Shown: positions 13,697-25,400 of the stretch, in pieces
How positions within the stretch are numbered: position 1 is the first letter of the stretch
How the letters are laid out: each line of letters begins with the position of its first letter
Source: Zygaena filipendulae
Taxonomy: Eukaryota; Arthropoda; Insecta; Lepidoptera; Zygaenidae
DNA length: 64,000 nt
NCBI GenBank assembly: GCA_907165275.2
Contig: OU015652.1
Span: 5,967,001 to 6,031,000, forward strand
Reading direction: 5' to 3'
The notes under the pieces: model-generated
Database searches by the model: none
What the model saw: only the letters and a program-made list of their open reading frames with translations
Told to the model about the DNA's origin: nothing
Program-made: the position numbers and the translations under genes

Positions 13697-13920
13697 ATAA
13701 TATAAATAAAATTGAAGTGTCTGTTTGTAATTTCAAATTAACAACTTTTCACTAAATGCATATGGAAGTATATACGGTATTTACATCAAAAAATCAATGT
13801 TAAAATTTTTTCTCGGTCTGTCTGTTTGTTCCGGCTAATCTCTCTAATATACTTTTATTTTAGAAAAAATAGTTCCTGCGAGAATTCTGGAACTCGGGTG
13901 AAACCGCGAGGCACATCTAG
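13697..13920 (+). mobile_element. Helitron-like element, TGTCTGTTTGTAATTTC family
   Basis: Plus copy ending GGGTGAAACCGCGAGGCACA then TCTAG. The 5' half (GTCTGTTTGTAATTTCAAAT, CTTTTCACTAAATGCATA, TTTGTTCCGGCTAATCTCT) matches the copy at 56699-56995. Confidence 0.75.
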
Positions 13921-13987
13921 TCTAGTAATTCATAAAAGAGCTAAGTAAATGTTAATGTAATGTTGCGTCTACACTTTTATTTTAATA

Positions 13988-14206
13988 CTAGCTGTGCCCC
14001 GCGGTTTCACCCGCGGTAAATTCGGAGATCCCGCGGGTATTCCGGGATAAAAGTACCCTATATCCAGTAGGATAGGTAGGGTAGTAACCCTACCTACCCT
14101 GGCAACGTTCATACCAAATTTCATCCAAATCCGTTCAGCCGTTTTTGCGTGATTGAGTAACAAACATCCTAACATCCATACTTTCACATTTATAATATTA
14201 GTAGGA
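13988..14206 (-). mobile_element. Complete Lep1-like Helitron
   Basis: 219 bp with both ends intact in minus orientation: 5' TCCTACTAATATTATAAATG after A, and 3' hairpin CCGCGGGTGAAACCGCGG, GGCACAG, CTAG before T. This is the textbook non-autonomous Helitron layout. No coding content. Confidence 0.87.
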
Positions 14207-14361
14207 TCATTGATCCAGCGAGTCTACCACCAAAATGACAATAAAAATGGTGATACTTATTGCTGACGATGATGGTCTGTAGATTTTCGCAGAATTGTAA
14301 TTTGTCACAAAACCCTACGCACTTTTACATCTCTTTGAAAACATCACTATACATATATGTA

Positions 14362-14549
14362 GTATAAAACAAAGTCGCTTCCCACTGTCTGTCTGTCCCT
14401 ATGCTTACATCTTTAAAACTACGCAACGGATTTTCATGCTGTTTTCACCAATAGAGTTATTCATGAGGAAATTTTATATGCATATTTTATCCTGAAATTC
14501 CCGCGAGAACTCCGAAATTACCGCGGTTGAAACCGCGGAGGACAGCAAG
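14362..14549 (+). mobile_element. Helitron-like element, TATAAAACAAAGTCGC family
   Basis: Plus copy starting AGTATAAAACAAAGTCGC and ending CCGCGGTTGAAACCGCGG, AGGACAG, CAAG (CTAG with one change). Confidence 0.75.
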
Positions 14550-14651
14550 TATACTATAAAACAGACTGCCTGCTATCTCAACGCCATCTGCAGATTCCTT
14601 CAAGCAATAGGCTTTCCCATTGCTTGTTTATATGCAAGGCGCAAGCAGAAT

Positions 14652-15395
14652 AGTAGAGCGGCGGAGACCAGATTTTGTAAAATCTCGTCGGTATCTCTTA
14701 TGTATACCTACAACAGGTATGGATGTGTTCAGGGCGTTGTGTAGATTACGAAACTGCTTGTTGTAATGTTTTTTAGTGGTGGAGGGGATAGCAGTGACGT
14801 CATAAACATGGCCGCCAACGGTTTTTGTTTTTGTTAATTACATCGCACCTATTAGGTCTATCTGATTGTGTATGGTGTCATTTGAAAGCTTATTAAATGT
14901 TCTTTAATTTATTTCCCGACATCTAAAGCGTATCTATTATATTTAAAAAAATATTTGACAAAATATGATTTTTTTTTAAGCGATTTCAAAAATATTCTCT
15001 TTTTACTGAGAAACCGCTACACTTACGGTAAATTTGTTTAATATAAAAATTAGGTAGAATTTTATCACCTATTTAAAAATGCTAGTTTCATTAAAATAGG
15101 ACTTAAAACAACTGAGATATGTCTCATTTTGTGGCGCAAGGAGCAAGGTTTTGTATCGTAATCTTATAGAACTGCTGTGCGTTTGTCGCGCTAAAACTCG
15201 TAAATGGCTCGACCGACGTGAATATTTCTTTTTTTATTGGGTTTTTAACTACCAGGAAAAGGTTTGTATTAAAGAAAATTGGGAGTTCCTGCGGGAATTC
15301 CGAATCTGAAACCGTGGGGCACAGCTAGTTACGTCACATAAATATTACTAATTCATGCTGTTAACCAGAAGTGCTTTCTTCATAGTACTGCCTTA
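14652..15395 (+). repeat. Left arm of a large inverted duplication
   Basis: About 745 bp that recurs inverted at 17011-17792. It begins AGTAGAGCGG and includes GTTTTTTAGTGGTGGAGGGG, ATAAACATGGCCGCCAACGG and GCGCAAGGAGCAAGGTTTTG. It contains a Helitron 3' end (CTAG at 15325-15328), and the homology continues about 65 bp beyond that CTAG into flanking sequence. A short block near the outer end differs between arms. Confidence 0.93.
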
Positions 15396-16827
15396 AATAA
15401 ATTATAAATTGTAGTTGCAATTGTGCTGTGTTAATAGTGAACAATCAAAACAATAAGTACTGTTATAAAATAATAGCTGTCCCACGTGGTCACACTGCAC
15501 CCGCGAGAACTCCGAAATTCCCGCGGAATTGTTTCATACAAATTTTGCAACCCCTTTTAGTCCCCTTAGGGTTCAAATTTTTAAAAATCCTTTGTTATCG
15601 AATGCCTATGTCGTAAAAAGAACACACCTTCCAAGTTTCAGGTCTCTACTATCAGCGGTTCAGGCTTTGCGTTGATCCGTCAGTCAATCATTTAGGACAT
15701 GGCAGGCATTTTATATAATATTTGTTAGTATCAGGCAATTATGATAATAGGGTTAAAATAAGCTAAAATTCATTATTTAACTATCTCGAACACAAAAATT
15801 GTATTGATTGAAACAAATCTCATCTCCAAAAGGACTTGCAAACATTCCTGTTCCTTCCTGACATACAGCCGCATTTTGCTGTACGACAACCAGCACTAAT
15901 TACTGTTTTCACCGACATCCCATACGTTTACGGGATCCCCTAAGCGTTGTTTTGTGACCATTAGAAGATTGTTTCTGTTTCTTCACTAACTTTACTAACT
16001 TTTGCCGCTTGATCGGAAATATGTTATGAAAGAAATTCATTAAGATTTAATTTATTGACCGAAAAATATAAAGATATTCGTAACACTATCGTTAACATAC
16101 GATAATTTGTGCCTCGTATGATCGTACACATTTATGACAAAAACTAACTAGAAGATATGTCTAAATAGTCATAATCCTGATAAGTAATGGTTAACTGATA
16201 ATTTTACGCCCCTGGTACTCTGGTTGATATAATAATAAGCTCGCTTCAGGTTGCCGACACTAGTCCCATTTCGTTGGAAAAGGAGTAGTAGCGCCCGTTA
16301 TCTTATATTCCACAGGAGTAATAGACGGACTCCTCTTGTCTCTTATCCCGGATTTTTGTATGTTCAAAAAGCACATGCGGTTTTCACATTTATCTCGTTT
16401 TGATTGCGATTGTTCTTCAAAAAAATTTCCACAAAATCATCAAAATTTTTGGTAGTTTTTGGTTTACCTACGAGTATATTTTGAATTAGCGCCTGACCGT
16501 CAATTAATTTTGCAGTTTTGGGCTTAGAGGATCCAGAATCCAAAGAACTCAGTGTTTCTCCCTTCTCGTGTAAAATAAGCTAAAACTGAGTTTGTGCACT
16601 GTCGAAGCCATCCGTTCGGAATTTCGTATTGAATAGAGCAGTGGGCGAATCCCTTAACTAATTTTTCAAAATTGTTTTCAGATCCAGGTTTCGTCCATTT
16701 TTTGATGATTAAATAATAAGTTTTGGCTTATATTTTTATAACAGTACCTAACTTATTGTTTTGACTGTTCAGTCTTGACATAGCACACACGCAACTTATA
16801 TGTAGGTACCTATTAAATAATTTACTA
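15396..16827. other. Spacer of the inverted duplication
   Basis: Contains a Helitron-like element in minus orientation at about 15473-15720 (family of 53641-53876) and then about 1.1 kb of unrecognised noncoding DNA. No gene or transposase remnant was found that would make the arms the termini of a known transposon. Confidence 0.55.
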
Positions 16828-17010
16828 TCTGCTCCCGGTTAGCGGTTTCACTCGCGGTAATTTCGGAGTTCCCAGGGGAATTCCGCAATAAAATGTACCC
16901 CTTAAAACGTGTATGCAAAATTTCGTGGTTATTGGTTGAGCCGTTATGGCGTGAAAGCGTAACAAACAAACAAACACACAAACTCACTTTCGCATTTATA
17001 ATAGTGAGGA
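16828..17010 (-). mobile_element. Lep1-like Helitron abutting the inverted duplication
   Basis: Minus copy with worn 3' end (GCTCCCGGTTAGCGG) and 5' end ATTTATAATAGTGAGGA, ending exactly where the homology of the right arm begins. Confidence 0.72.
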
Positions 17011-17792
17011 TTTAGGGCAGCATTATGAAGAAAGCACGTTTGGTTAACAGCATGATATAGTAAGATTTATGTGACATATTTTTACATTACATTACATTAG
17101 CTGTGCCCCATGGTTTCACCCCCGTGAATTTCGGAATTCCCGCAGGAACTCCTAATTTTCTTTAACACAAACCTTCTCCTGGTAGTTAAAAACCCAATAA
17201 AAAAAGAAATATTCACGTCGGTCGAGCCATTTGCGAGTTTTAGCGCGACAAACTAACAGCAGTTCTATAAGATTACGATACAAAACCTTGCTCCTTGCGC
17301 CACAAAATGAGACATATCTCAGTTGTTTTAAGTCCTATTTTAATGAAACTAGCATTTTTAAATAGGTGATAAAATTCTACTTAATTTTTATATTAAACAA
17401 ATTTACCGTAAGCGTAGCGGTTTCTCAGTAAAAAGAGAATATTTTTGAAATCGCTTAAAAAAAAATCATATTTTGTCAAATATTTTTTTAAATATAATAG
17501 ATACGCTTTAGATGTCGGGAAATAAATTAAAGAACATTTAATAAGCTTTCAAATGACACCATACACAATCAGATAGACCTAATAGGTGCGATGTAATTAA
17601 CAAAAACAAAAACCGTTGGCGGCCATGTTTATGACGTCACTGCTATCCCCTCCACCACTAAAAAACATTACAACAAGCAGTTTCGTAATCTACACAACGC
17701 CCTGAACACATCCATGCCTGTTGTAGGTATACATAAGAGATACCGACGAGATTCGGTTTAGAGAAGGAATTTTCTCAGTTTGCCGCTCTACT
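17011..17792 (-). repeat. Right arm of the large inverted duplication
   Basis: Inverted partner of 14652-15395, ending CCGCTCTACT, about 160 bp from the MRM3 stop codon. It has about 25 extra bases (ATTCGGTTTAGAGAAGGAAT region) near its outer end relative to the left arm. The arms differ by scattered point changes only. Confidence 0.93.
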
Positions 17793-17916
17793 AGAACGGG
17801 CTTGGCCTTATTTTCAAGCCATCTTGTGAATACTCGGTTAACCAATGTCTACAGTCGACATCTATCTTTTTCTGTGTTTGTAAGAAAAATATACAAAAAT
17901 ACGGATATACCTCAAT

Positions 17917-17922
17917 TTTATT
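17917..17922 (-). promoter_or_regulatory. Poly(A) signal of MRM3
   Basis: AATAAA on the minus strand about 30 nt beyond the MRM3 stop codon. It is the only canonical signal seen between the stop and the nearby inverted repeat arm, so the 3'UTR is probably very short. Confidence 0.55.
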
Positions 17923-17953
17923 AACTAAACTTAAAAATATATTAACATCCGAC

Positions 17954-18526
17954 CTACACAGCTTGTTGCAACTGTGTCTCCATTTTAGCACCGGTCCGCG
18001 CCAACAATATCTGCTTCTTTATCTCGAATGCTATAACAGCGGTCGCCATTCCGGTGTTCAAACTGTCCACCCCTCTTTGAAGGGGAATATTGAGCCTTAG
18101 GCCATTATGTGATGCCGCGAACCTAAAAATTATTAACTATAATTGTAAATATAAATTGGTCTTATTGATATTACTTATATTAGAAATAGCTGTGCACCGC
18201 GGTTTCACCCGCGGTAATTTCGGAGTTCCCGCGGGAATTCCGGGATAAAAAGTACCCTATGTCCTTCTCTGTACCCCTGACAACGTGCATGTCAAATTTC
18301 ATCCAAATCCGTTCAGCCGTTTTTGCGTGATTGAGTAAACGTATCCGAGGATAAAAGCTCGAAAGCGCATTTTCATCCGACTTGCTTCAAATTTATCGTC
18401 ACTACTCAGCTCCTATGTGACTTAGCGTTATGTTATATAGCCTATAACCTGCCCAGGAGTGTGGACTACAATCATACCAAGTTTGGTTAAAATCCCTTCA
18501 GTAGTTTTTGACTCATGTGTGCACAT

Positions 18527-18580
<54 letters not shown>

Positions 18581-18637
18581 CGACAGACAGACAGACCGAC
18601 AGACAGACAGACAGACCGACAGACAGACAGACAGACC

Positions 18638-18691
<54 letters not shown>

Positions 18692-21088
18692 TAGACAGAC
18701 AGACAGAAAGACATACAGACATACAGTCAGACAGACAGACAGACAAAAAATTTACTGATTGCATTTTTGGCATCAGTATCGATCACCATTCATGCTCAAA
18801 TATTAATTTTGAATATTCAATGTACAGAATTGACCTCTCTACAGTTTTATTATAAGTATAGAATTAGAAATTATGCTATTCTATTGCTCACGGATCCGCT
18901 TGTGTGAAACAACATCAAATAACTTTATTTATTTGGATACCATAGAAACAAAATGTATTTGTGTACATTTTTTATGTACAAAATATGAGATATGGCAACA
19001 ATTAGTGATCTTTTCCAGGCTACCCCAGGTTCGAAAGTCAACTAAGGATAAGACTTGTGTAAAAAAATACATATACTATAATTATGAGATATAATATTAT
19101 ATGCTATAGTCAAAACTTTTAATCAGTCAAAAGTACTTTTAACCATAAAAAGGCAAAAGTGGTAGTCTAAAAACATTGATTTTAACTGGAAATCTGTAAC
19201 CTATGAGGTGAAGTTAGGATATGTGCTTCCTAAAAATTCTAAAACATTCAATTTTAATAATACTTGTTAGAGATTATAAATAAATTAAAATACCTGTAAC
19301 TGTCTTCACTTATTCCCTCTGTTTCACCACCAATTATAAGAGTAATATTGCTCAAAGGAGCATACTCAATGCTGTAGTATGGGACTACTGGGATCTGTAA
19401 ACCTGTAAATTTTGGTCCATGGTCCATGGTCTCTGACTCATCATCAATCACGTAAGCATTACTGTCAGCAACAAATATGGAAGGGTCTTGTTCCAGATAC
19501 ATGGGCATATCAGCCCAGTCTATTGAATGATGTATTGGCAGTCTGAAATGAGCCCCTGCAGCACTCCTGACGACTTTTGGATCCCAAACATCAACACATC
19601 CTAAAAAAATTATGGATGATGTGAACTTACTAATCTTTCTCTTTTTGTTCAAGAAAAAAAAATTGTTAAAATAAAATTTACGCTTCTGTACAGTACAATA
19701 GAAAACAAAAGAATTTACTTTGAAAATAACATTTTAACAAGATAGCACACCTGTAGTAAGAAGAACTTTTTCACAACCAACACCTACAGCTGCTCGGAGT
19801 ATGGCCCCCAAGTTACCAGGTATACGGATATTGTCACAAATGAACCTAAGAGGCATTGGTTTAGATAAAACTTTGATATTATCTACTGTTGGTAAATCAA
19901 AAACACCTGAAACAATTGTTATTTCATTATTTATTTAGTAACTAGCTGTTCCCCGCAGTTTCACCCATTCTACATTCTTTTATTTTTCCCTGACAACGTT
20001 CATGCAAAATTTCATGAAGATAGGTTAAGCACTTAAGGAGTGAAAGCGTAACAAACAAATGAACTCAGTTTCACATTTATAATAAATTAGTAAGGATTAT
20101 TTATTGAATTGCCAGGGGCTCCAAATGTTTTTACAACAGCTACCAAGTTATAATTTTTTATGACACCCTTCTAAAAGAAGCTACTCACTATTAGCTCAAA
20201 CAGACCTAAAATATTTATATAACTTTATATTATGTTTTATAATATTGAGTAAGACTACAATAAGACTTATCAGATTATAATTATGTACCCAGTTACTGTA
20301 ACTGAACAACCAATATTGTTAGCAGTGTTTGGGAACCCCTGGAAATAAGAAAACCTACTATGATTTTAATACTAACCAATTATACCAGGAGATGTCTCTA
20401 CATTAGACCACATCTCCAATTCTTTATAAGAGATTTTATATATTTGCACACCAGTCTTTGGTAGAAAAGGTCGCAAATAATTCAAGTCTTCAGTACGACT
20501 AAATATCAAGTACCTAAGAGGACATTTTGCCTCCAGTCCATCAACAATGAGCCTCCATCCTTCAACTAGAATTTGACCAGTCCTAAGCCTGTCTTTTTTA
20601 GATTTTAATTTCACCATTAGAGAACTGTAATAAAAGAATATAAAACGTTTCATATACAATAGAACTTTTATAGAAACTTTGTAAAACTTTGAAAAATACC
20701 TTATACGACCATCCTTTTCTTTAAGTTTTTCATAAATAACTTCATTGTTATCATCAAATACTTTCTTTTGGCTTAGATAAAATTTTCTCTTTTTCAATTT
20801 TTCGTCTTTCAGGACTTTGACGTCTTTCAATTTTTCAGAATGCGAGCTTTGAGACTTAAGATGAGGTTCGCTTTCTAAATGATTTTGTGAACTGTTTGTC
20901 AACTTTTTGTCTAACTCAATAACCTTTTCTTTCTTTAAAGTTGTTTTAGGCGGAGAATCAAAAGGCAAAAGCACTTTTGCAGGGTTTCTATGGGTCCATC
21001 TGCTGGAACATCTAGCATTCACAGTGTATTTTTGATTTTGGTATAATATCGTACGTTTTAACAACGCTTGTAGATTTCTCAGAGACAT
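17954..21088 (-). CDS. MRM3: Mitochondrial rRNA 2'-O-methyltransferase MRM3 (RNMTL1), five exons
   Basis: SpoU (TrmH/SPOUT) methyltransferase expected to 2'-O-methylate a G in the A-loop of mitochondrial large-subunit rRNA (family knowledge). Exons read on the minus strand: 21088-20700, 20624-20377, 19906-19751, 19600-19294, 18122-17954; every junction is GT-AG, phases agree, and the sum is 1269 nt (422 residues plus stop). The N-terminus is Arg-rich with no acidic residues in about the first 43 positions, fitting a mitochondrial presequence. A substrate-binding stretch (SKKDRLRTGQILVEGWRL) lies near residues 137-155. SpoU motif 1 (DNIRIPGNLGAILRAAVGVG) is near 237-256, motif 2 (LIIGGETEGIS) near 352-362, and motif 3 (IPLQRGVDSLNTGMATAV) near 379-396 in the last exon. 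The gene is head to head with kintoun. Introns 3-4 carry Helitron-like insertions. The 75-nt first intron is in frame without a stop. Family assignment is very secure; the first intron boundary is the least certain part. Confidence 0.93.
18186..18860 (-). mobile_element. Composite Helitron-like elements with CAGA microsatellite, in the last MRM3 intron
   Basis: Starts with a Lep1-like 3' end (ATAGCTGTG, CCGCGG hairpin, CCGGGATAAAAAGTACCC core) through about 18346, then a second element whose core includes TTCAGTAGTTTTTGACTCATG, a CAGA tract, and a 5' end like the other AAAGAGTAGAATC family (ATTGAATATTCAATGTACAG). The whole block fills most of the intron before the final exon. Confidence 0.65.
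18527..18745. repeat. (CAGA)n tetranucleotide microsatellite
   Basis: About 220 bp of CAGA/GACA units with occasional CCGA, TAGA and TACA variants. It is stop-free in several frames on both strands, which produces spurious TDRQ- and LSVC-repeat reading frames. Expanded inside a Helitron-like element that elsewhere in the window has only a few CAGA units. Confidence 0.95.
19942..20096 (-). mobile_element. Non-autonomous Helitron (Lep1-like) in MRM3 intron 2-3 gap
   Basis: Minus-strand copy with both ends: 3' CTAG followed by T and 5' TCCTTACTAAT preceded by A, the A|T insertion context of Helitrons. It lies in the intron between exons 20377 and 19906. Internally shortened; the CCGCGG hairpin is decayed to CCGCAG. 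Confidence 0.75.
20625..20699 (-). other. Short in-frame intron 1 of MRM3
   Basis: Begins GTATTT and ends TTATTACAG on the minus strand. It separates a GRI codon run from the SSLMVKLKSKK region. Removing it places the conserved SKK-R-GQILVEG segment directly after a charged linker, as in other MRM3 proteins. Retention would add 25 mostly hydrophobic/aromatic residues without a stop, so transcript data are needed to say which form dominates. Confidence 0.65.
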
Positions 21089-22440
21089 TCTTCAAAAACT
21101 TTGAATTCGATACAAACTTTCACAAACTACTTAGAGATACTTTGTAAATTCTTTACTACACGCTTTGCTATATCTCAGAGTAATAAAAATATACTACGTA
21201 GTACGTACTAGACTAGTGCAAGTGGTAACCGTGGTAAATAAATCCTCAATAAGTATTAATTATGTGTCAACTGTCAACCTCAGTGTCAACTGTCAACTAC
21301 ACTTTATTCGTTGTTGCGTAGTGATTACCTTCTCTCTGGTTGTGATTGTTGCAAGTGTGCGTTCCGTGGCTTCGCACGAATGCACTCGAACGCGCTCGAG
21401 CGCGCTCTGAACCCGTTCTGTGGCTTGGTGAAATTTTACTCTGACAACTGTCAGAGCGTAGTTTCACCCGTTCCGTGGCTCGGAGTGCAGCAACCAAACA
21501 ACCATCTCCGAAGCAGGTTAATTTTCACTCTTAATACAGCTATGTATTGTTTAAGAAGTGTCAAAGTTTGCGCCAAAAACCGAATTCGTTGAAAAAGAAA
21601 TTAATCGGAGTTCTTACGAACAAAGGGGAGGTGACGTAGTCACAAAAAGTTTATAATTGGATGTAAAACAGTCTTATTTGCAATGTGAGTTGAGAGAAAA
21701 CAAATGGCGCCTGAAATTTCAAATATTTTGAGGTTATAAAACAACTCGATCGTTCTGTGGCTTGGTTGCAACTCAAACGAGTGAAATTTTAACCGAACAA
21801 CTGCGCCCAAATCCACGGAACGCACACAAGAAGAATAAGTTATTCTTCTGAAACGTAGTGATTACCTTCTCTCTGATAAGTACCTCAGAAGAATAACTAA
21901 AGCATTATTCTTCTGAGATAAGTACCTAATTATAATTTAGTAAATAGGTAGGTACCTAATTAAAAAAATTACTCACAACCACAGGTTTATAACCACTACG
22001 GCCTACATTTTGGTATCATCTCGTGGTGGAGTGTGGTTAGGTAGGTATGTTATTGGATTTTTGAAAATGCCACGTTCTTTCAATGGAAAAGCAATACATA
22101 TTATTTTATACTAATTGATTTGAACAAAAGAAAAACCAAGTTCGCCAGTTTAAAACAGACGAGCGCGTTCGAGTGCACTCGTGCGAATCCACGGAACGCG
22201 CCTCAATCCTCACTCCTCACCTGTCCTCACAGCTGTCAAAGCTAGCTGTCAAAGCTAAAAGCTGTCAGCTGTAAAGATAAAAATTAAAAAATTCGTCAGC
22301 TGAAAAATTACGGCACAAAAATAATCTTGTCTACTAGTTAAGTGCTACGCAGTATCGCGTTTTATTTAACATTGTTTTTTTTAAATTGGCAGCAGAAAAC
22401 CACTATAAATTTGACTTTGTACTAGCTAGAGCTGTACAAA
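21089..22440. promoter_or_regulatory. Shared upstream region of divergent MRM3 and kintoun
   Basis: The 1352 bp between the two start codons must hold both promoters. CTGTCA/TGACAG words cluster next to each gene: near 21268-21298 (several GTCAACTGTCAAC copies) and near 22228-22280 (AGCTGTCAAAGC repeated, then CTGTCAGCTG). The middle is built of inverted and direct repeats of GTTCCGTGGCTT-like words. No clear TATA box was seen for either gene. Confidence 0.6.
21356..22205. repeat. Nested inverted-repeat cluster with GTTC(C/T)GTGG(C/A)T termini
   Basis: A stretch near 21356-21402 (GCGTTCCGTGG, CGCACGAATGCACTCGAACG, CGCTCG) recurs inverted at about 22160-22205. Further copies of GTTCYGTGGMT lie near 21415, 21470, 21752 and inverted near 21811. 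GTAGTGATTACCTTCTCTCTG occurs twice, near 21317 and 21856. This looks like a MITE inserted into or duplicated next to related copies; boundaries and target duplications are not resolved. Confidence 0.6.
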
Positions 22441-25400
22441 ATGGCAACCGGTGTAAAACCTATAGATGAAGAAAGTCAACTAACGCGAGCCGATCTAGAA
22501 AATATACAAGAAGCTATGAAAAGTAAGAAGTTTCGGGAGTTGTTCTCTGAGTATGTGACCGAAATACGTGACCCGGCAAATCAAGCACTCTATCAAAAAG
22601 AAATGACCCAATTGGAAAAGGAACGTGGTTATGATGTAACTTTTATCAATCCGAAGAGTGGTTATGTTATCAAAACAAGTGTCGCCGGCGACAGAAAAGC
22701 GTTTATCAATATCTGCAGCAATGAAAACGTCGGCAAACCATCTTACACCGTTCAAGAAGTCAATGGCCAAAAAGGTATGAACTGGCTTTTACCGTATACC
22801 CTTATCCCTCCTAGGGAAGACTATGATCAAAATAAAAAGCGAGTTGTTATTTACGATGTCGTATTTCACCCCGACACTTTGCGAATGGCAGAGGTTAACA
22901 AACGTTTTCGCGAAATTGTTAACAAAACCGCATTTGATGGATTACAAAAAGCATACAATATTCATCTGGATGATAATAATTTCCGTTTTCCTAAGTCATA
23001 TTACAAAGGAATGATAACACCAGCTGTCATCAGAAAAGAAGATCCCAACTATAAACCACCTACAGAAGAGGAAAGTAGTGACCTATCACCAGATTTAATT
23101 GAGAAGATGTATCCTCAACACATATATGAAGAAAAATTAAAGGAACATACAAGAGAAGATAAAGGTCTCCCACATAAACAACAAAAACTTTTGAAGAAAG
23201 TCAATACAGAATTTAACCATTCTAGTGAAAATGGTTACACTAAACCTAAATATTTAATCAAACAACAAAAATATATTGATCTACAAGAGTTTACGTACCA
23301 TAAAGATAGTAAACAACATTCTGTCATTCCCAGTCACATTGTGGTTGAAATAAATCTTCCACTTTTATCATCAACAAAAGAATGTATTCTAGATGTCGAT
23401 GAACGATCATTGACTTTGGTATCTGAAAATCCAGCAAAATATAAACTTAATGTTAATTTACCATACTCTGTAAATGATAAATGTGGAAATGCTACATTTG
23501 ACAAAACTAAACACATGATAATAGTAACTCTTCCAGTGATAAGGAAAAATTTTATATCTTATAGTTCCAAGTCTTTGAAAGTTGATAGTGGAGTTGAAAG
23601 TGAAGAAAACTCAGGTTCACAAAGTGATGAGGACACTTCCAGTGCCAAATTAATTGTTGAATTGCCTCCCAAAGTCCCAATATCATCAGTAGTAGTGGAC
23701 ACATCAACCATTGATGATCAGAACAAAGACACATTTTTAGATGCCAATCTAGGGTATACACTACCACAATACACACATAATATTCTAGATGATACTATAG
23801 CATTTACATTTCATGTAAAAAATACTGATCCAGACTCTGTAAAGGTTAAAAAAGATGGCAATAAAATATACATCAAATTCACAACAATTGGATCAGGCTA
23901 TGTGCCTGTTCACTATGCAGCTCTAGTTGTATTTGATGAACATATTCAATTTGCAAATGCAGAGGGAGAGTCTTGGGACAATAATGTTATCTTACAACTA
24001 GAGTTAGATGGTGTGATACCTGAGCATTTTCTAATTGGATTAAATGAAAATAGTTTGACTTGTGAATACTTTGATGTATCTCATATTAAAAAAGCAACCA
24101 AATTTAAATCTGATGAAACACGAGAAAAAGTTGAGAAAGAAGTAGCCTCACATGTTGAAGTGTCTAACTTAGGTTCTCAAACAAACATTGTTGTCTCAAC
24201 CAATCAATCAGATTATGATGAAGATGATGTTAAATACTCAAGGTCTCAACGTGAAACAGAAGCAGACACAATGTGGACAAATTCAGGTAGTTATGAGAAC
24301 AGAGCAAAAGGCATTCTCCGCAAACCAATAAGAATGATGCGCAGTTATTCTGAATCAAGTTATGGGGATGTTGCTTCTTCAATGGATTATGTTAGCTCTG
24401 ATTGCATTCCAGAGGAATCAAGTTTTAAAAAAACTGTTCGTTTCAATGATGTTATTGCCAGACAATTCTATAGGTAAGCTTAATCTTTAGTGTTGTAACT
24501 AGAGATGAAACGGATATCCGGTAAATATATCTGGTATCCGGCTTATCCGACATTGTTTTCACTATCCGGCCGGATATCGGATAGTATTTCAGTATCCGGC
24601 CGGATACTAAAAACTAAAATTCAAATAATTCTCATTACTTTACATCAGGCAAATCATACTGCAACAACATAAAACCACGACGACACGTAAAGAAACAATG
24701 GAATAAACAAACGAACTGAGATAGGTACAAACACAAACTGACACGCGTGAAAGATAACACTCGAACGCCTCCGAGTACTCGCGATCTTCGCCCACGCGCG
24801 ATACACCCGAACGCGCCCGAATATTTTCCGATAACGTTCACCGCGCCTATATTCAAATCAAATTAGTGAATACGGGCCCTGGATCGCGTCATGTAATGCG
24901 CGATAAAGGGCCGAATATTTGGTAGCCGCATATCCTGCGCTCTGGCCTTGTAACTTGCCGAATATCCGGTATCCGGCCAAACCACTATTCGTTTCATCTC
25001 TAGTTGTAACTAAAATAAAAATCTATTATAATATTACAAAAACAGTAATTCTTAATCCTTACTTATTACTATTATAAATGTCAAAGTGAGCTTGTTTGTT
25101 TGTTACGCTTTCACGCCTCAACGGCTCAACCGATTGTAGCGGGAGCGCGAGCGGGATGAATGGTATGGCTCGACCGCCACCAAAGGGGAAGCTTCCCGCC
25201 TGGCAAGGTGGTGTGCCCAGGGAACCGCGGCTCCGACTGTAGATCATCGGAGGTCGTATATATGCAGCGCAGTGTGAAAACTTCGTTAGCGCGATTCAGG
25301 ACTTCTATATAGCCAGTAGGTACTCGTCGCTTCGTTGTAATTTGTGACTTGTGGCGTAGGGGTCACACACACGATCATCATGAAATTTTGCCTGCACGTT

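Noticed and set aside
14652..17792. Polinton/Maverick-type giant transposon (AG...CT ends with long TIRs)
   Set aside because: No 6-bp target duplication and no polymerase, integrase or capsid-like genes in the 1.6-kb spacer.
18525..18745. CRISPR-like direct repeats
   Set aside because: Simple 4-bp microsatellite without spacers, in a eukaryotic genome.
18459..18855. TDRQ- and LSVC-repeat reading frames
   Set aside because: Artefacts of the CAGA microsatellite.
22495..23776. Minus-strand and alternative-frame ORFs within kintoun exon 1
   Set aside because: Shadows of the conserved plus-strand coding sequence.
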